From the NCBI GenBank assembly GCA_023229645.1, contig JALNYU010000017.1:1-64000 (forward strand): a stretch of 64,000 bases of DNA, read 5' to 3'. The notes under the pieces are model-generated. The model worked only from the letters and a program-made list of their open reading frames with translations. It searched no databases and was not told the DNA's origin. This DNA is from Nevskia sp. Its GTDB lineage: Bacteria > Pseudomonadota > Gammaproteobacteria > Nevskiales > Nevskiaceae. Every line of letters starts with the position of its first letter. The stretch's first letter is position 1. Positions 24,648-33,536 of this stretch are shown here, piece after piece. The position numbers were made by a program, and so were the translations under genes.

Positions 24648-25856
24648 TTACGCTGCTTTAATTGACACGACCTTGCTTTCCCCTCGACGCAGGCGATCAA
24701 GATAATCCGCCCAAGCCTGCATCATCTTCCGGCGTTCGGGCAGGTGTTCAGCGTAGTTGTAGGCCGCGCGGACCTTGTTGCGCTCGGCATGCGCAAGCTG
24801 GCGTTCGATAGCATCGCGGTGCCAGCCTTGTTCGTTCAGCAGCGTGGATGCCATGCTGCGGAAGCCGTGGCCGCTCATTTCCTCGCCGCTGTAGCCGAGC
24901 CGACGCAGTGCGGCGAGTACCGTGTTTTCGCTCATCGGGTCGATATGACGACGGGCACTGGGGAAGACGTAGCGGCCCGATCCGGTCAGCGGCTGCAGGT
25001 CGCGTAGAACGGTAACGGCTTGCTCGGACAACGGCACGATGTGCGCGGTGCGCATTTTCATCTTGGCGGCCGGAATGCGCCATTCCGATACGGCAAGGTC
25101 GAATTCGCACCATTCGGCGTGTCGGAGTTCGCCGGGGCGCACGAACACCAGCGGCGCCAGCTTGAGCGCGCAAGCGGTGACGAACGAACCCTGATAGCCG
25201 TCGATTGCTCGCAGTAGCGGGCCGATCTGTGCCGGGTCCGTGATGCTGGCGCGGTGGCGCGTCTTCGGGGTTGCCAGCGCCCCGCGCAGCGGCGCGGTCG
25301 GATCGTCGGACGCGCGGCCGGTAGCGACGGCGTAGCGAAACACGCGGCCGGCCTGTTGCTTGACGCGCTGCGCGGTTTCCAGCTTGCCCCGCGCCTCAAT
25401 GCGGCGGAGCAACGCCAACATTTCGGGCGCCGTTATGGCGTTGATCGGTTTGGCGCCGATCCAGGGAAAGGTTAACGATTCAAACATCCATAGCGCCTTG
25501 GCGCGGGTCACGTCGGCGAGGTCTTGCTTTTCCAGCCATTCGCGGGCGATGGCTTCAAACGTATTCTTCACCGCCGCCTCGCGCGCGGTCTTTTGTTCCT
25601 GCTTGGCCGCACTGGGGTCCGTGCCATCGGCTAACTGCCGCCGGGCTGAATCCAGGCGCTCCCGAGCTTTAGCCAGGGTGATTTCAGGATAGGTGCCGAG
25701 CGCCAGCGTTTTACGCAATCCCTCGTGCCGGTAATCGAAGCGCCACAACTTGGAGCCGGTGGGTTTCACCAGCAGATAGAGCCCGCGTCCGTCGGCGAGT
25801 TTGAAGGGCTTTTCGGCCGGTTTTGCATTTTTCAGCTTGGCGTCGTTCAGTAGCAC
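24648..25856 (-). CDS. tyrosine-recombinase integrase (P4-like)
   Basis: The protein has 402 residues with a GTG start. The N-terminal Arm-DNA-binding domain (DUF4102: KLADGRGLYLLVKPTGSKLWRFDYR; LGTYPEITLAKAR) is followed by a core-binding domain and the catalytic domain: Arg in RPGELRHAEW, H-x-x-R in HGFRSMAS, a further His in RQLAHAERN, and Tyr in AAYNYAEHLPERR. All catalytic residues appear present. It catalyses insertion into and excision from the tRNA-Thr gene. The gene starts about 160 bp from the attachment site, with repeats at 25862-25918 that may be its arm sites. Confidence 0.95.
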   Translation of the reverse strand: MLLNDAKLKNAKPAEKPFKLADGRGLYLLVKPTGSKLWRFDYRHEGLRKTLALGTYPEITLAKARERLDSARRQLADGTDPSAAKQEQKTAREAAVKNTFEAIAREWLEKQDLADVTRAKALWMFESLTFPWIGAKPINAITAPEMLALLRRIEARGKLETAQRVKQQAGRVFRYAVATGRASDDPTAPLRGALATPKTRHRASITDPAQIGPLLRAIDGYQGSFVTACALKLAPLVFVRPGELRHAEWCEFDLAVSEWRIPAAKMKMRTAHIVPLSEQAVTVLRDLQPLTGSGRYVFPSARRHIDPMSENTVLAALRRLGYSGEEMSGHGFRSMASTLLNEQGWHRDAIERQLAHAERNKVRAAYNYAEHLPERRKMMQAWADYLDRLRRGESKVVSIKAA

Positions 25857-25861
25857 GTCGA

Positions 25862-25918
25862 TACCGTCAGCACTGGGGATGTACCGTCAGTGATACCGTC
25901 AAATTTGGCGGTACGTCA
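25862..25918. repeat. TACCGTCA repeats, candidate integrase arm sites
   Basis: TACCGTCA occurs at 25862, 25882 and 25894, and a version lacking one C at 25912. All lie between the int start and the attachment site. Spacing is 20, 12 and 18 bp. Direct short repeats beside the core site are the normal form of arm-type sites for this integrase class. Confidence 0.55.
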
Positions 25919-26014
25919 AGCGATGGCTTGATACGTTGCGGGCATGAAAAAGGCCATAAATCCTGTTGGAATATGGCCTTATGAGATGTCGTGAGACCTT
26001 GAGAAACCGGTGGA

Positions 26015-26090
<76 letters not shown>

Positions 26091-26166
26091 TGACCGGTCG
26101 CACATTATATAGGATTTACGCCGTTGTTCTAGCGATTTTGCGTGCGGTTGACCTAATTCGGCAATT

Positions 26167-27282
26167 TTAGTGCGTTTGCGGGCGCCGTGCTTCGATGGCG
26201 GTGTCGCCGTTGTCGCTGAAAACGCCGTCCACACCCAGCGCGAAGAACTGGCGGTATTCGTCTAGTGCGCGGCCGTAGAACGTTGGGTAGGCAGCGGCTG
26301 CGGCGTCGCCGACGCGTAATTCTGCCGGCAGGAAATTGTTTTCGTTACGGAATGTGTACGGATGCACGAGCAGGCCGGCGGCGTGGGCATCGCGCACGAG
26401 GGTGGTGGCGGCGAGGGAATTGCCGGCGGCATCGCGCGGCACGATGGCGGTTTTCGGTGGGCCGATGCCATCGGCATAGCGGGCGATTTCGGCGAGGCCA
26501 GCGGGCGTTGTGAGGTCGCCGTAGGTGCGGTTAATGCCGGCGATGACGAAATCAGCCGGGCGGGTATCGGCGGCGTCGATTAACTGGATGAGGTGGACGC
26601 GCGTTTTCTGCCGCAGCGCACGCAGATTGCTGACTTCAAAGGACTGGATGAAGACCGGCGCATTGCGGCGATCGAGCCCGTTGCGGCGTAGCGTGGCGAG
26701 CAGCGGTGCTTCGAGCGAAAGGCCGATGCTGTCGAAATAGCTGGGATGTTTGGTTTCTGGGTAAATGCCGATGCGGCGGCCGGTTTCTATGCTTTTGCGG
26801 CGGGCGAGGTCGATAACTTCCTGCAGCGTCGGGATTGCGTAAAGGCCGTTGTAGAGCGTATTGCGCTGGCGTAGCTCGGGCAGGCGTTCGACGGCGCGCA
26901 GGGTTTTCAGTTCGGCCAGCGTGAAGTCTTCGGTGAACCAGCCGGTGATGCTGACGCCGTCGATCTGCTTGGTCGCGCGGCGGTCGGCGAATTCGGGATG
27001 GTTGGCGACATCAGTCGTCGCGCTGATGTCGTTTTCGTGGCGGGCGACGAGTACGTGGTCGCGCGTCGAAACCAGATCTGGCTCGATGTAGTCGACGCCG
27101 AGTTCAATCGCGAGCGCATAGCTGGCCAGCGTGTGTTCCGGCCGGTAGCCGGCGCTGCCGCGGTGGCCGATGACGATGGGTTGCGCACGCTCGGTGTCTG
27201 CGGCTTCGGCGGCAGTTGCTGCGTGCGGCGCGAGGATTGCCGCAGTTAATGCCAGGGCGGCAAATTGGATTGCAATGCGCAT
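26167..27282 (-). CDS. glpQ: periplasmic glycerophosphodiester phosphodiesterase
   Basis: The protein has 371 residues from the ATG at 27282, which has a strong AAGGAG; an upstream in-frame start is rejected. Signal peptide: MRIAIQFAALALTAAILAPHA to about residue 25. The catalytic domain shows GHRGSAGYRPEHT (His and Glu), YIEPDLVSTRD and VARHENDIS, the metal and acid-base residues of the GDPD family. Glu/His residues in IGIYPETKHP and the late VDGVFSDNGD complete the barrel. It hydrolyses glycerophosphodiesters to glycerol 3-phosphate and an alcohol. Length and motifs match GlpQ rather than cytosolic UgpQ. It lies downstream of acnA behind a terminator, so it has its own promoter. Confidence 0.9.
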   Translation of the reverse strand: MRIAIQFAALALTAAILAPHAATAAEAADTERAQPIVIGHRGSAGYRPEHTLASYALAIELGVDYIEPDLVSTRDHVLVARHENDISATTDVANHPEFADRRATKQIDGVSITGWFTEDFTLAELKTLRAVERLPELRQRNTLYNGLYAIPTLQEVIDLARRKSIETGRRIGIYPETKHPSYFDSIGLSLEAPLLATLRRNGLDRRNAPVFIQSFEVSNLRALRQKTRVHLIQLIDAADTRPADFVIAGINRTYGDLTTPAGLAEIARYADGIGPPKTAIVPRDAAGNSLAATTLVRDAHAAGLLVHPYTFRNENNFLPAELRVGDAAAAAYPTFYGRALDEYRQFFALGVDGVFSDNGDTAIEARRPQTH

Positions 27283-27432
27283 GCGTTTCTTCTCCTTAAG
27301 AAATACGGATCGAGATCGCGGCGGCAAAATTATTGTCTATGCCCCGCGACTGAGCGCCAGACATCGATGTCGGCGACTGCGGGTACAGACTGAACGCAAC
27401 AAATGAATGCGGCGTGACCGTTTTGTTAAAGC

Positions 27433-27471
27433 AAAAAAAAGCGGCAGTCGCGTAATGCCGGCTGCCGCTTT
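27433..27471 (-). terminator. intrinsic terminator of acnA
   Basis: On the minus strand AAAGCGGCAG and CTGCCGCTTT (27462-27471 and 27438-27447) form a 10-bp stem with a 14-nt loop, followed by a run of eight U. It lies 56 bp past the acnA stop. Confidence 0.9.
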
Positions 27472-27527
27472 CAGTATGCCCGACTGCCGTTGACGACTAG
27501 GCCGTCAACGGCGCGCGCGGTGTCGCT

Positions 27528-30197
27528 TTACGCTGCAGCCATCTGCCGCAGCATGTAATGCAGCACGCCGCCGTTGGCGTAGTAATCCCATTCCTTCGGC
27601 GTGTTGATCCGCACCTTGGCTTTGAAGCTGACATTGCTGCCGTCGGCTTTCTTGGCGTTGACGCTGACTTCGGTGGCGCCGGCGACGAGGCCGTCGAAAT
27701 CGAATACTTCAGTGCCATCAAGGCCGAGGCTGGCGGCGCTCTGACCGTCAACGAAGTTCAGCGGCAGCACGCCCATGCCGACGAGGTTGGCGCGGTGAAT
27801 ACGCTCGAAGCTCTCGGAAATAACGGCTTTGACGCCGAGCAGAATCGTGCCTTTCGCCGCCCAGTCGCGCGACGAACCCGTGCCGTATTCCTTGCCAGCG
27901 AGGACAACGAGCGGCGTGCCTTCGGCTTGGTACTTCATCGAGGCATCGTAGATCGCCTCGACCGGGCCGGCCATGCCATTTTTGTCGATGTACTTCGTCA
28001 CGCCGCCTTCGACGCCCGGCGTCATCACGTTCTTGATGCGGGTATTGGCGAACGTGCCGCGCATCATGATTTCGTGATTGCCGCGGCGCGAGCCGAAGCT
28101 GTTGAAGTCAGCGCGCTGCACGCCGTGCTCCATCAGATACTTGCCGGCCGGGCCGTCTTTCTTGATGTCGCCAGCCGGCGAGATGTGGTCGGTGGTGATC
28201 GAATCGCCCAACAGCGCCAGCACGCGCGCGCCTTTGATCGTCGGGATGCCGGGCGGCGTTTTGGTGATGCCGACGAAGTACGGCGGGTTCTGCACGTAGG
28301 TGCTCTTGGCATCCCACGGATAGGTTTCCGACGTGGTGATTTTGATCGACTGCCAGCGTGCATCGCCCTTCAGGACATCGCCGTAGCTGGCTTTGAACAG
28401 ATCGGCCGTGACCGCCTTGGCGACCAGCTCTTGGATTTCCTTGTTGGTCGGCCAGATGTCTTTCAGGAACACGTCTTTGCCGTCTTTATCCTTGCCGATC
28501 GGTTCCGACGTGAGGTCGAGATCGGTGCTGCCAGCGATTGCGTAGGCGACGACCAGCGGCGGGCTGGCGAGGTAGTTCATGCGCACGTCTTGGTGCACGC
28601 GGCCTTCGAAGTTGCGGTTTCCGGATAGCACGGCCGAAACGCTGAGCTTGTTGTCGACGATGGCTTTGCCGATCGGCTCGTTCAGCGGGCCCGAGTTGCC
28701 GATGCAGGTGGTGCAGCCGTAAGCAACGATGTTGAAGCCGAGGTATTCCAGATCTTCGATCAGGCCGGCTTTCGCCAGATACTCGGTTACCGCTTTCGAG
28801 CCGGGGGCGAGCGAGGTCTTAACCCAGGGCTGGGACTTCAAGCCCAACGCGCGCGCCTTGCGGGCGAGCAGGCCGGCGCCGATCAGCACGCTCGGGTTCG
28901 AGGTGTTGGTGCAAGACGTGATCGCCGCGATAACGACGGCGCCGTCTTTGAGTTGGTAGGTCTGGCCCATGTCGGTAACCGTGGCCGGGCCGGCTGACGG
29001 GCGCATTTTCTGCTCGGCTTCGAAGGCCTTGTTGTAGTTGGCTTTGACGTCGGTCAGCAGCACGCGGTCTTGCGGCCGTTTCGGGCCGGCAAGGCTCGGC
29101 TTGATCGTTGCCAGATCGAGGTGCAGCACGTCGGTGTATTCGGCTTCCGGCGCTTCTGGCGTCCACCACATGCCTTGCGCTTGGGCATAGGCTTTGACGA
29201 CGGCGATCTGCTCGTCGCTACGGCCGGTCAGGCGCAGATAGTTCAGGGTTTCTTCGTCGATCGGGAAGATGCCGCAAGTGGCGCCGTATTCCGGGCCCAT
29301 GTTGGCGATCGTGTTGCGGTCTGAAGCCGAGAGATTGGCCAAGCCCGGGCCGAAGAATTCGACAAACTTCTCGACCACGCCGCGCTTACGCAGCATTTCG
29401 GTGACGGTTAGCACGAGGTCGGTGGCGGTTGCGCCTTCGGCGAGCTTGCCGGTCACGCGGACGCCAATGACTTCCGGAATCAGCATCGACGATGGCTGGC
29501 CGAGCATCGCCGCTTCGGCTTCGATGCCGCCAACGCCCCAGCCGAGCACGCCGATGCCATTGACCATTGTCGTGTGGCTATCGGTGCCGAAGCAGCTGTC
29601 TGGGTAGAGCATGCCGTCGCCGTTTTCGAACACGACGCGGGCGAGGTATTCAATATTGACCTGGTGCACGATGCCGGTATCCGGCGGCACGGCCTTGAAG
29701 TTCTTCAGCGCTTCCTGGCCCCAACGCAGGAAGGTGTAGCGCTCTTCGTTACGCTGGAATTCAACTTTCGCGTTGAGATCGAGTGCTTCTTTGGTGCCGT
29801 AATGGTCGATCATCACCGAGTGATCGATGACCAGCTCAACCGGGCACAGCGGGTTTACTTTGGAAGCATTGCCGCCGAGCGTGGTGATCGCATCGCGCAT
29901 CGCCGCGAGGTCGACGACGCAGGGCACGCCCGTGAAGTCTTGCAGAATCACGCGTGCCGGCGTGAAGTTGATGTCTTTTGCCGGGACTTTCTTCAGATCA
30001 GCCGTTGCCAGCGCTTTCACTTCTTCGGTCGTCGTGTTCACGCCGTCTTCATGGCGCAACAGATTTTCGAGCAGAATTTTGTAGGAATAGGGGAGCCGGG
30101 AAACCTTGAACTGCGATTCCAGCTTGGTCAGATCGAAGAAGGTGTAGTTTTTAGAGCCAACAGTCAGTGTTGACTTGGCCTTGAAGCTGTCCGACAT
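27528..30197 (-). CDS. acnA: aconitate hydratase A
   Basis: The protein has 889 residues from the ATG at 30197 (GGAG 10 bp upstream); starting at 30248 would add 17 residues unlike the family. It interconverts citrate and isocitrate in the TCA cycle. The [4Fe-4S] ligands are in SCTNTSNPSV and in YGCTTCIGNSG. The four aconitase domains appear complete, including the swivel domain near the C-terminus (GSSRDWAAKGTILLGVKAVI). Length matches AcnA/IRP-type aconitase. The gene is monocistronic, followed by a strong terminator. Confidence 0.97.
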   Translation of the reverse strand: MSDSFKAKSTLTVGSKNYTFFDLTKLESQFKVSRLPYSYKILLENLLRHEDGVNTTTEEVKALATADLKKVPAKDINFTPARVILQDFTGVPCVVDLAAMRDAITTLGGNASKVNPLCPVELVIDHSVMIDHYGTKEALDLNAKVEFQRNEERYTFLRWGQEALKNFKAVPPDTGIVHQVNIEYLARVVFENGDGMLYPDSCFGTDSHTTMVNGIGVLGWGVGGIEAEAAMLGQPSSMLIPEVIGVRVTGKLAEGATATDLVLTVTEMLRKRGVVEKFVEFFGPGLANLSASDRNTIANMGPEYGATCGIFPIDEETLNYLRLTGRSDEQIAVVKAYAQAQGMWWTPEAPEAEYTDVLHLDLATIKPSLAGPKRPQDRVLLTDVKANYNKAFEAEQKMRPSAGPATVTDMGQTYQLKDGAVVIAAITSCTNTSNPSVLIGAGLLARKARALGLKSQPWVKTSLAPGSKAVTEYLAKAGLIEDLEYLGFNIVAYGCTTCIGNSGPLNEPIGKAIVDNKLSVSAVLSGNRNFEGRVHQDVRMNYLASPPLVVAYAIAGSTDLDLTSEPIGKDKDGKDVFLKDIWPTNKEIQELVAKAVTADLFKASYGDVLKGDARWQSIKITTSETYPWDAKSTYVQNPPYFVGITKTPPGIPTIKGARVLALLGDSITTDHISPAGDIKKDGPAGKYLMEHGVQRADFNSFGSRRGNHEIMMRGTFANTRIKNVMTPGVEGGVTKYIDKNGMAGPVEAIYDASMKYQAEGTPLVVLAGKEYGTGSSRDWAAKGTILLGVKAVISESFERIHRANLVGMGVLPLNFVDGQSAASLGLDGTEVFDFDGLVAGATEVSVNAKKADGSNVSFKAKVRINTPKEWDYYANGGVLHYMLRQMAAA

Positions 30198-30668
30198 GGC
30201 GATGCGTCTCCGATCAGAATAGCAGGGCACAGCGCCCCGCAAGGGCACAATAAATGGGTCAAAAAGTATACAGTAGGGAGATTTACTGCTCGGTGAATCT
30301 TACTTAGCACGATGTTGCAGGTAACGCCGAAACAACCAGAATACCGGTATAAAAGTTATTAAAAACATTGCGTTATGCTGTTCAGCGGCAGTTACCACAG
30401 TTTTTGCTAGCGGCTGCCGCCGGTAAAGGGCGAACTGAGAAAAGCTGGAAAATCTCTTATTGCGCTCGCTGGCCGCGAATTTCCCGCAGCCACGGTAGAT
30501 CTGGTGCCGATGGCAGGCTTACGGGTTGACGTCGGTGTAGGTTAGGGAGAAAACTTACAGGGAAACGGCGTACGTGCGCGCTGCCGTTATGAGTTGCCCG
30601 AAACAAGAAATAGATCGAATCGGGCGATTGGCGCAGTGCCTGAAATGTAGGGCATAGTGCCACCGAAG
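30198..30668. other. 470-bp gap between acnA and tRNA-Glu
   Basis: No supported gene. A 68-codon minus-strand frame (30457-30663) has no family features and no RBS. The acnA promoter must lie here; a TATACT on the acnA strand near 30268 is a weak candidate without a well-spaced -35. Confidence 0.45.
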
Positions 30669-30744
30669 TGGCGCTCCTACCGGGATTCGAACCCGGGTTT
30701 AAGCCTTGAGAGGGCTCCGTCCTAGGCCTCTAGACGATAGGAGC
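30669..30744 (-). tRNA. tRNA-Glu(CTC)
   Basis: A 76-nt cloverleaf with encoded CCA. Acceptor GCTCCTA pairs with TAGGAGC; anticodon arm GAGCC-CTCTCAA-GGCTT gives CTC (reads GAG); T arm GGGTTCGAATCCC. A small hairpin, GCCAC-TTCG-GTGGC, overlaps the CCA end and may help 3' processing or termination. Confidence 0.93.
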
Positions 30745-30745
30745 A

Positions 30746-32158
30746 ATGCAATGCGTCGCGTATTATAGAGGACATTCGCGGTTTCGCATCGGCGAAAAAC
30801 GGATTTCCGCGAAGTTGATAACAAAATTTAGGTACTACACCATCACCGAACCAAACCGTATCCCGCGCGAACAGCATCCGATTTCGCGCGCCAAAATTTC
30901 CCCTGGCGCCTTAAAGGTGCTTTACGCGCTGAAAGACGCCGGCTATGAGGCGTATATGGTCGGCGGTGGCGTCCGTGACCTACTCGCCGGCATCGAGCCC
31001 AAGGATTTCGATATCGCGACCAGCGCCCATCCGGATGAGATTAAGCGTCTGTTCCGCTCCTGCCGCTTAGTCGGCCGGCGGTTCATGATTGCGCACATCC
31101 GCTCCGGCGATGAAGTGCTGGAAGTCACGACGTTCCGCGGCGCGATCACCGACAACCACGAGCGCGACGAAACCGGCCGCATTTTGTCTGACAACGTCTA
31201 CGGCACGTTGGAGGAAGACGCGTTCCGGCGCGATTTCACGATCAACGCGCTGTATTACGACATCCGTGATTTCTCGATTGTCGACTTCGCTGGCGGCATC
31301 GACGATCTCAACCGCAGTAGCCTGCGTTTGATCGGCGATCCGGAACTGCGTTACCGCGAAGATCCAGTGCGGATGCTGCGTGCAATCCGCATCGCCAATA
31401 AGCTCGGTTTCACGATTTCGCCGGAAACCGCCGAGCCGCTGCCGCGTTTAGCTGCCTTGCTGCGGGAAATTCCGCCGGCGCGGTTGTTCGACGAAATCCT
31501 GAAGCTGTTTTTGTCGCGCGACGCCGTTGCCAACTTCGACGGCCTGCGCGCCTACGGTTTGTTCGGCGAGTTATTCCCCGGCACCGAAGCGGCGGTCAGC
31601 GCCGCCAAGCGCGACTTGGAATTGGTGCGGATTGCACTGGCCAACACCGCTGCCCGCATCGCCCGTGAAGCCACCGTAACGCCAGCGTTTCTCTATGGCG
31701 CGTTGTTGTGGCCGCCGTATGCCGACCGGGTTTACGAACTCGAAGTCGAACAAGGCCATCCGGAAGCGGCGGCGCAGGTGCAGGCGGCCGAGGAAATCTT
31801 GGCGCAGCAGCAACGCCGCATCGCGATTCCGAAGCGCTTTTCGCTGCCGATGCGCGAAATTTGGACGTTGCAGCCGCGCTTCGAAGATCGTCGCCCGGGC
31901 CGCGCCAAGCGCCTGCTAACGCACCCCCGTTTCCGCGCCGCCTACGATTTCCTGTTGTTGCGCGCCGAGGCGGGTGAGCCCGGCTGCGCCGAGCTGGCCG
32001 ACTGGTGGACAAAAGCGCAGACCGGGGTGTTTGCGGCGCTGCCAGCAGGCGAAGCCGCGCCGGCACCGAAAGGCAACGAGGGCGGTGCGGCACCTAAGAA
32101 ACGCCGCCGCCGCGGCGGGCGTAACCGGCGCAATGGCAGCGATGCCGCAGGCGCGTGA
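30746..32158 (+). CDS. pcnB: poly(A) polymerase I
   Basis: The protein has 470 residues. It adds poly(A) tails to RNA 3' ends, promoting decay. The nucleotidyltransferase head has VGGGVRDLLAG and KDFDIATSA with the catalytic aspartates, then FRRDFTINALYYD and the RNA-binding RYREDPVRMLRAIR. The C-terminus is basic (KKRRRRGGRNRRN), typical of RNA binding. The start is uncertain: homologues begin near IPREQHPISR (about residue 39), and a TTG at 30815 is an alternative to the ATG at 30746, which begins one base past the tRNA gene. It overlaps folK at its 3' end. Confidence 0.93.
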   Translation: MQCVAYYRGHSRFRIGEKRISAKLITKFRYYTITEPNRIPREQHPISRAKISPGALKVLYALKDAGYEAYMVGGGVRDLLAGIEPKDFDIATSAHPDEIKRLFRSCRLVGRRFMIAHIRSGDEVLEVTTFRGAITDNHERDETGRILSDNVYGTLEEDAFRRDFTINALYYDIRDFSIVDFAGGIDDLNRSSLRLIGDPELRYREDPVRMLRAIRIANKLGFTISPETAEPLPRLAALLREIPPARLFDEILKLFLSRDAVANFDGLRAYGLFGELFPGTEAAVSAAKRDLELVRIALANTAARIAREATVTPAFLYGALLWPPYADRVYELEVEQGHPEAAAQVQAAEEILAQQQRRIAIPKRFSLPMREIWTLQPRFEDRRPGRAKRLLTHPRFRAAYDFLLLRAEAGEPGCAELADWWTKAQTGVFAALPAGEAAPAPKGNEGGAAPKKRRRRGGRNRRNGSDAAGA

Positions 32159-32633
32159 AGCCTACATTGGTCTAGGGGCAAATCTCGGCGAGCCAGCGGC
32201 GCAAATCGAATATGCGCTGCAGCGCATCGCCGAGCTGCCGGGTGCGGCGCGGTTTAGGCGCTCCAGCTTGTATCGCAGTGATCCGGTAGGCCCGGGCGAG
32301 CAACCGGACTACTGCAACGCGGTTTGCAGCATCGAGACCCCAGTGGCGCCCGCAGCGTTGCTCGAAGCATTGCTGGCGATTGAGCGCGACGCTGGCCGCG
32401 TGCGTGATGGTGTGCGCTGGGGGCCGCGGCGGCTTGATCTTGATCTGCTGCACATCGTCGGCTTCGCCTCAGACCACGTCAGCCTGACGTTGCCGCATCC
32501 GCATCTGGCCGCGCGCAACTGGGTGCTCGTGCCGTTGACCGAGATTGCGCCGACGTTGGAAATCCCCGGCCTCGGCCCGGTTTCAGTGCTGGCAGAACGG
32601 CTTGGAAACGAGGGCCTGCGGCGCTGGTTTTAG
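32142..32633 (+). CDS. folK: 6-hydroxymethyl-7,8-dihydropterin pyrophosphokinase
   Basis: The protein has 163 residues from the ATG at 32142 (an ATG at 32133 in the same frame is possible). It transfers pyrophosphate from ATP to the pterin before condensation with p-aminobenzoate in folate synthesis. Motifs: AYIGLGANLG at the start, SLYRSDPVG, and RWGPRRLDLDLL containing the ATP and magnesium-binding residues. It overlaps the pcnB end by 17 bp, so it is probably translationally coupled. pcnB-folK-panB-panC is a common gammaproteobacterial order. Confidence 0.93.
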   Translation: MPQAREAYIGLGANLGEPAAQIEYALQRIAELPGAARFRRSSLYRSDPVGPGEQPDYCNAVCSIETPVAPAALLEALLAIERDAGRVRDGVRWGPRRLDLDLLHIVGFASDHVSLTLPHPHLAARNWVLVPLTEIAPTLEIPGLGPVSVLAERLGNEGLRRWF

Positions 32634-32702
32634 CCGCGCAAAAGCCGGAAAACTGCGTGCTATATTCCGCAGCTTCGATCGCCACTGAGTCTCGCTCAGG
32701 TT

Positions 32703-33536
32703 ATGACTGCGCCTAATGCTGCCCCGAGTTCAACTGTTCATGTGTCCGAGCTGCGCCGCATGCGTGCCGCCGGCGAGAAAATCGCGTGTTTAACCTGTTA
32801 CGACGCCAGTTTTGCGCTGATTGAAGATCGCGCCGGCGTTGATTTAGTGCTCGTCGGCGATTCGCTCGGCATGGTCATACACGGCGGTACGACAACAACC
32901 GCCGTCACCGTCGCCGACGTTGCCTATCACTCGCGCGCGGTAGCGCCGCATTTGAAGCGCGCGTTCTTGGTCGCCGACTTGCCATTCCTATCGTTCGCCA
33001 CACGCGAGCGGGCGCTCGACGCCTCGCAGCGGTTGATGCAAGAGGGCGGCGCGAAGATGGTGAAGCTCGAAGGCGGCCGCGAGCAGGCTGACATCGTCGA
33101 ATATTTGTCGGTGCGTGGCGTGCCGGTTTGCGCCCACCTTGGCCTGCAGCCGCAGCTCATCCACAAAATGGGCGCATTCAAAGTGCAGGGCCGCGATAGC
33201 GGCGCGGCTGAAGCCATGCTGCACGACGCGCGCGTGCTTGAAGATGCCGGCGCTGACTTGCTGCTCGTCGAATGCGTGCCTTCGGAACTCGGTAAGCGCA
33301 TTACCGACGCTGCTAACGTGCCGGTGATCGGCATCGGCGCTGGGCCGGATGTCTCGGGCCAAATTCTGGTGCTGCAAGATATTTTGAATATCTCGCCGAT
33401 GGTCACGATTGGCCGCAAACCGCGTTTCGTGCAGAACTTCATGGCCGGTGCGGCGGATATCGAATCGGCGGTTCGCGCTTACGTGCAAGCCGTTAAAAGT
33501 GGCGCGTATCCGGCGCCCGAGCATTGCTTTAGCTGA
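32703..33536 (+). CDS. panB: ketopantoate hydroxymethyltransferase
   Basis: The protein has 277 residues. It adds a hydroxymethyl group from 5,10-methylene-THF to 2-oxoisovalerate, the first step to pantothenate. Motifs: ACLTCYDASFALIEDRAG, VLVGDSLGMVIHG (metal-binding Asp), ARDSGAAEAML, VECVPSEL and VIGIGAGPDVSGQ. All core residues are present. Its stop overlaps the panC start by one base (TGATG). The 69-bp gap after folK may contain a promoter (TATATT near 32660) but no clear -35. Confidence 0.96.
   Translation: MTAPNAAPSSTVHVSELRRMRAAGEKIACLTCYDASFALIEDRAGVDLVLVGDSLGMVIHGGTTTTAVTVADVAYHSRAVAPHLKRAFLVADLPFLSFATRERALDASQRLMQEGGAKMVKLEGGREQADIVEYLSVRGVPVCAHLGLQPQLIHKMGAFKVQGRDSGAAEAMLHDARVLEDAGADLLLVECVPSELGKRITDAANVPVIGIGAGPDVSGQILVLQDILNISPMVTIGRKPRFVQNFMAGAADIESAVRAYVQAVKSGAYPAPEHCFS

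Noticed and set aside
30457..30663. 68-codon minus-strand frame between acnA and tRNA-Glu
   Set aside because: No RBS, no domain, unusual composition; it probably is non-coding.
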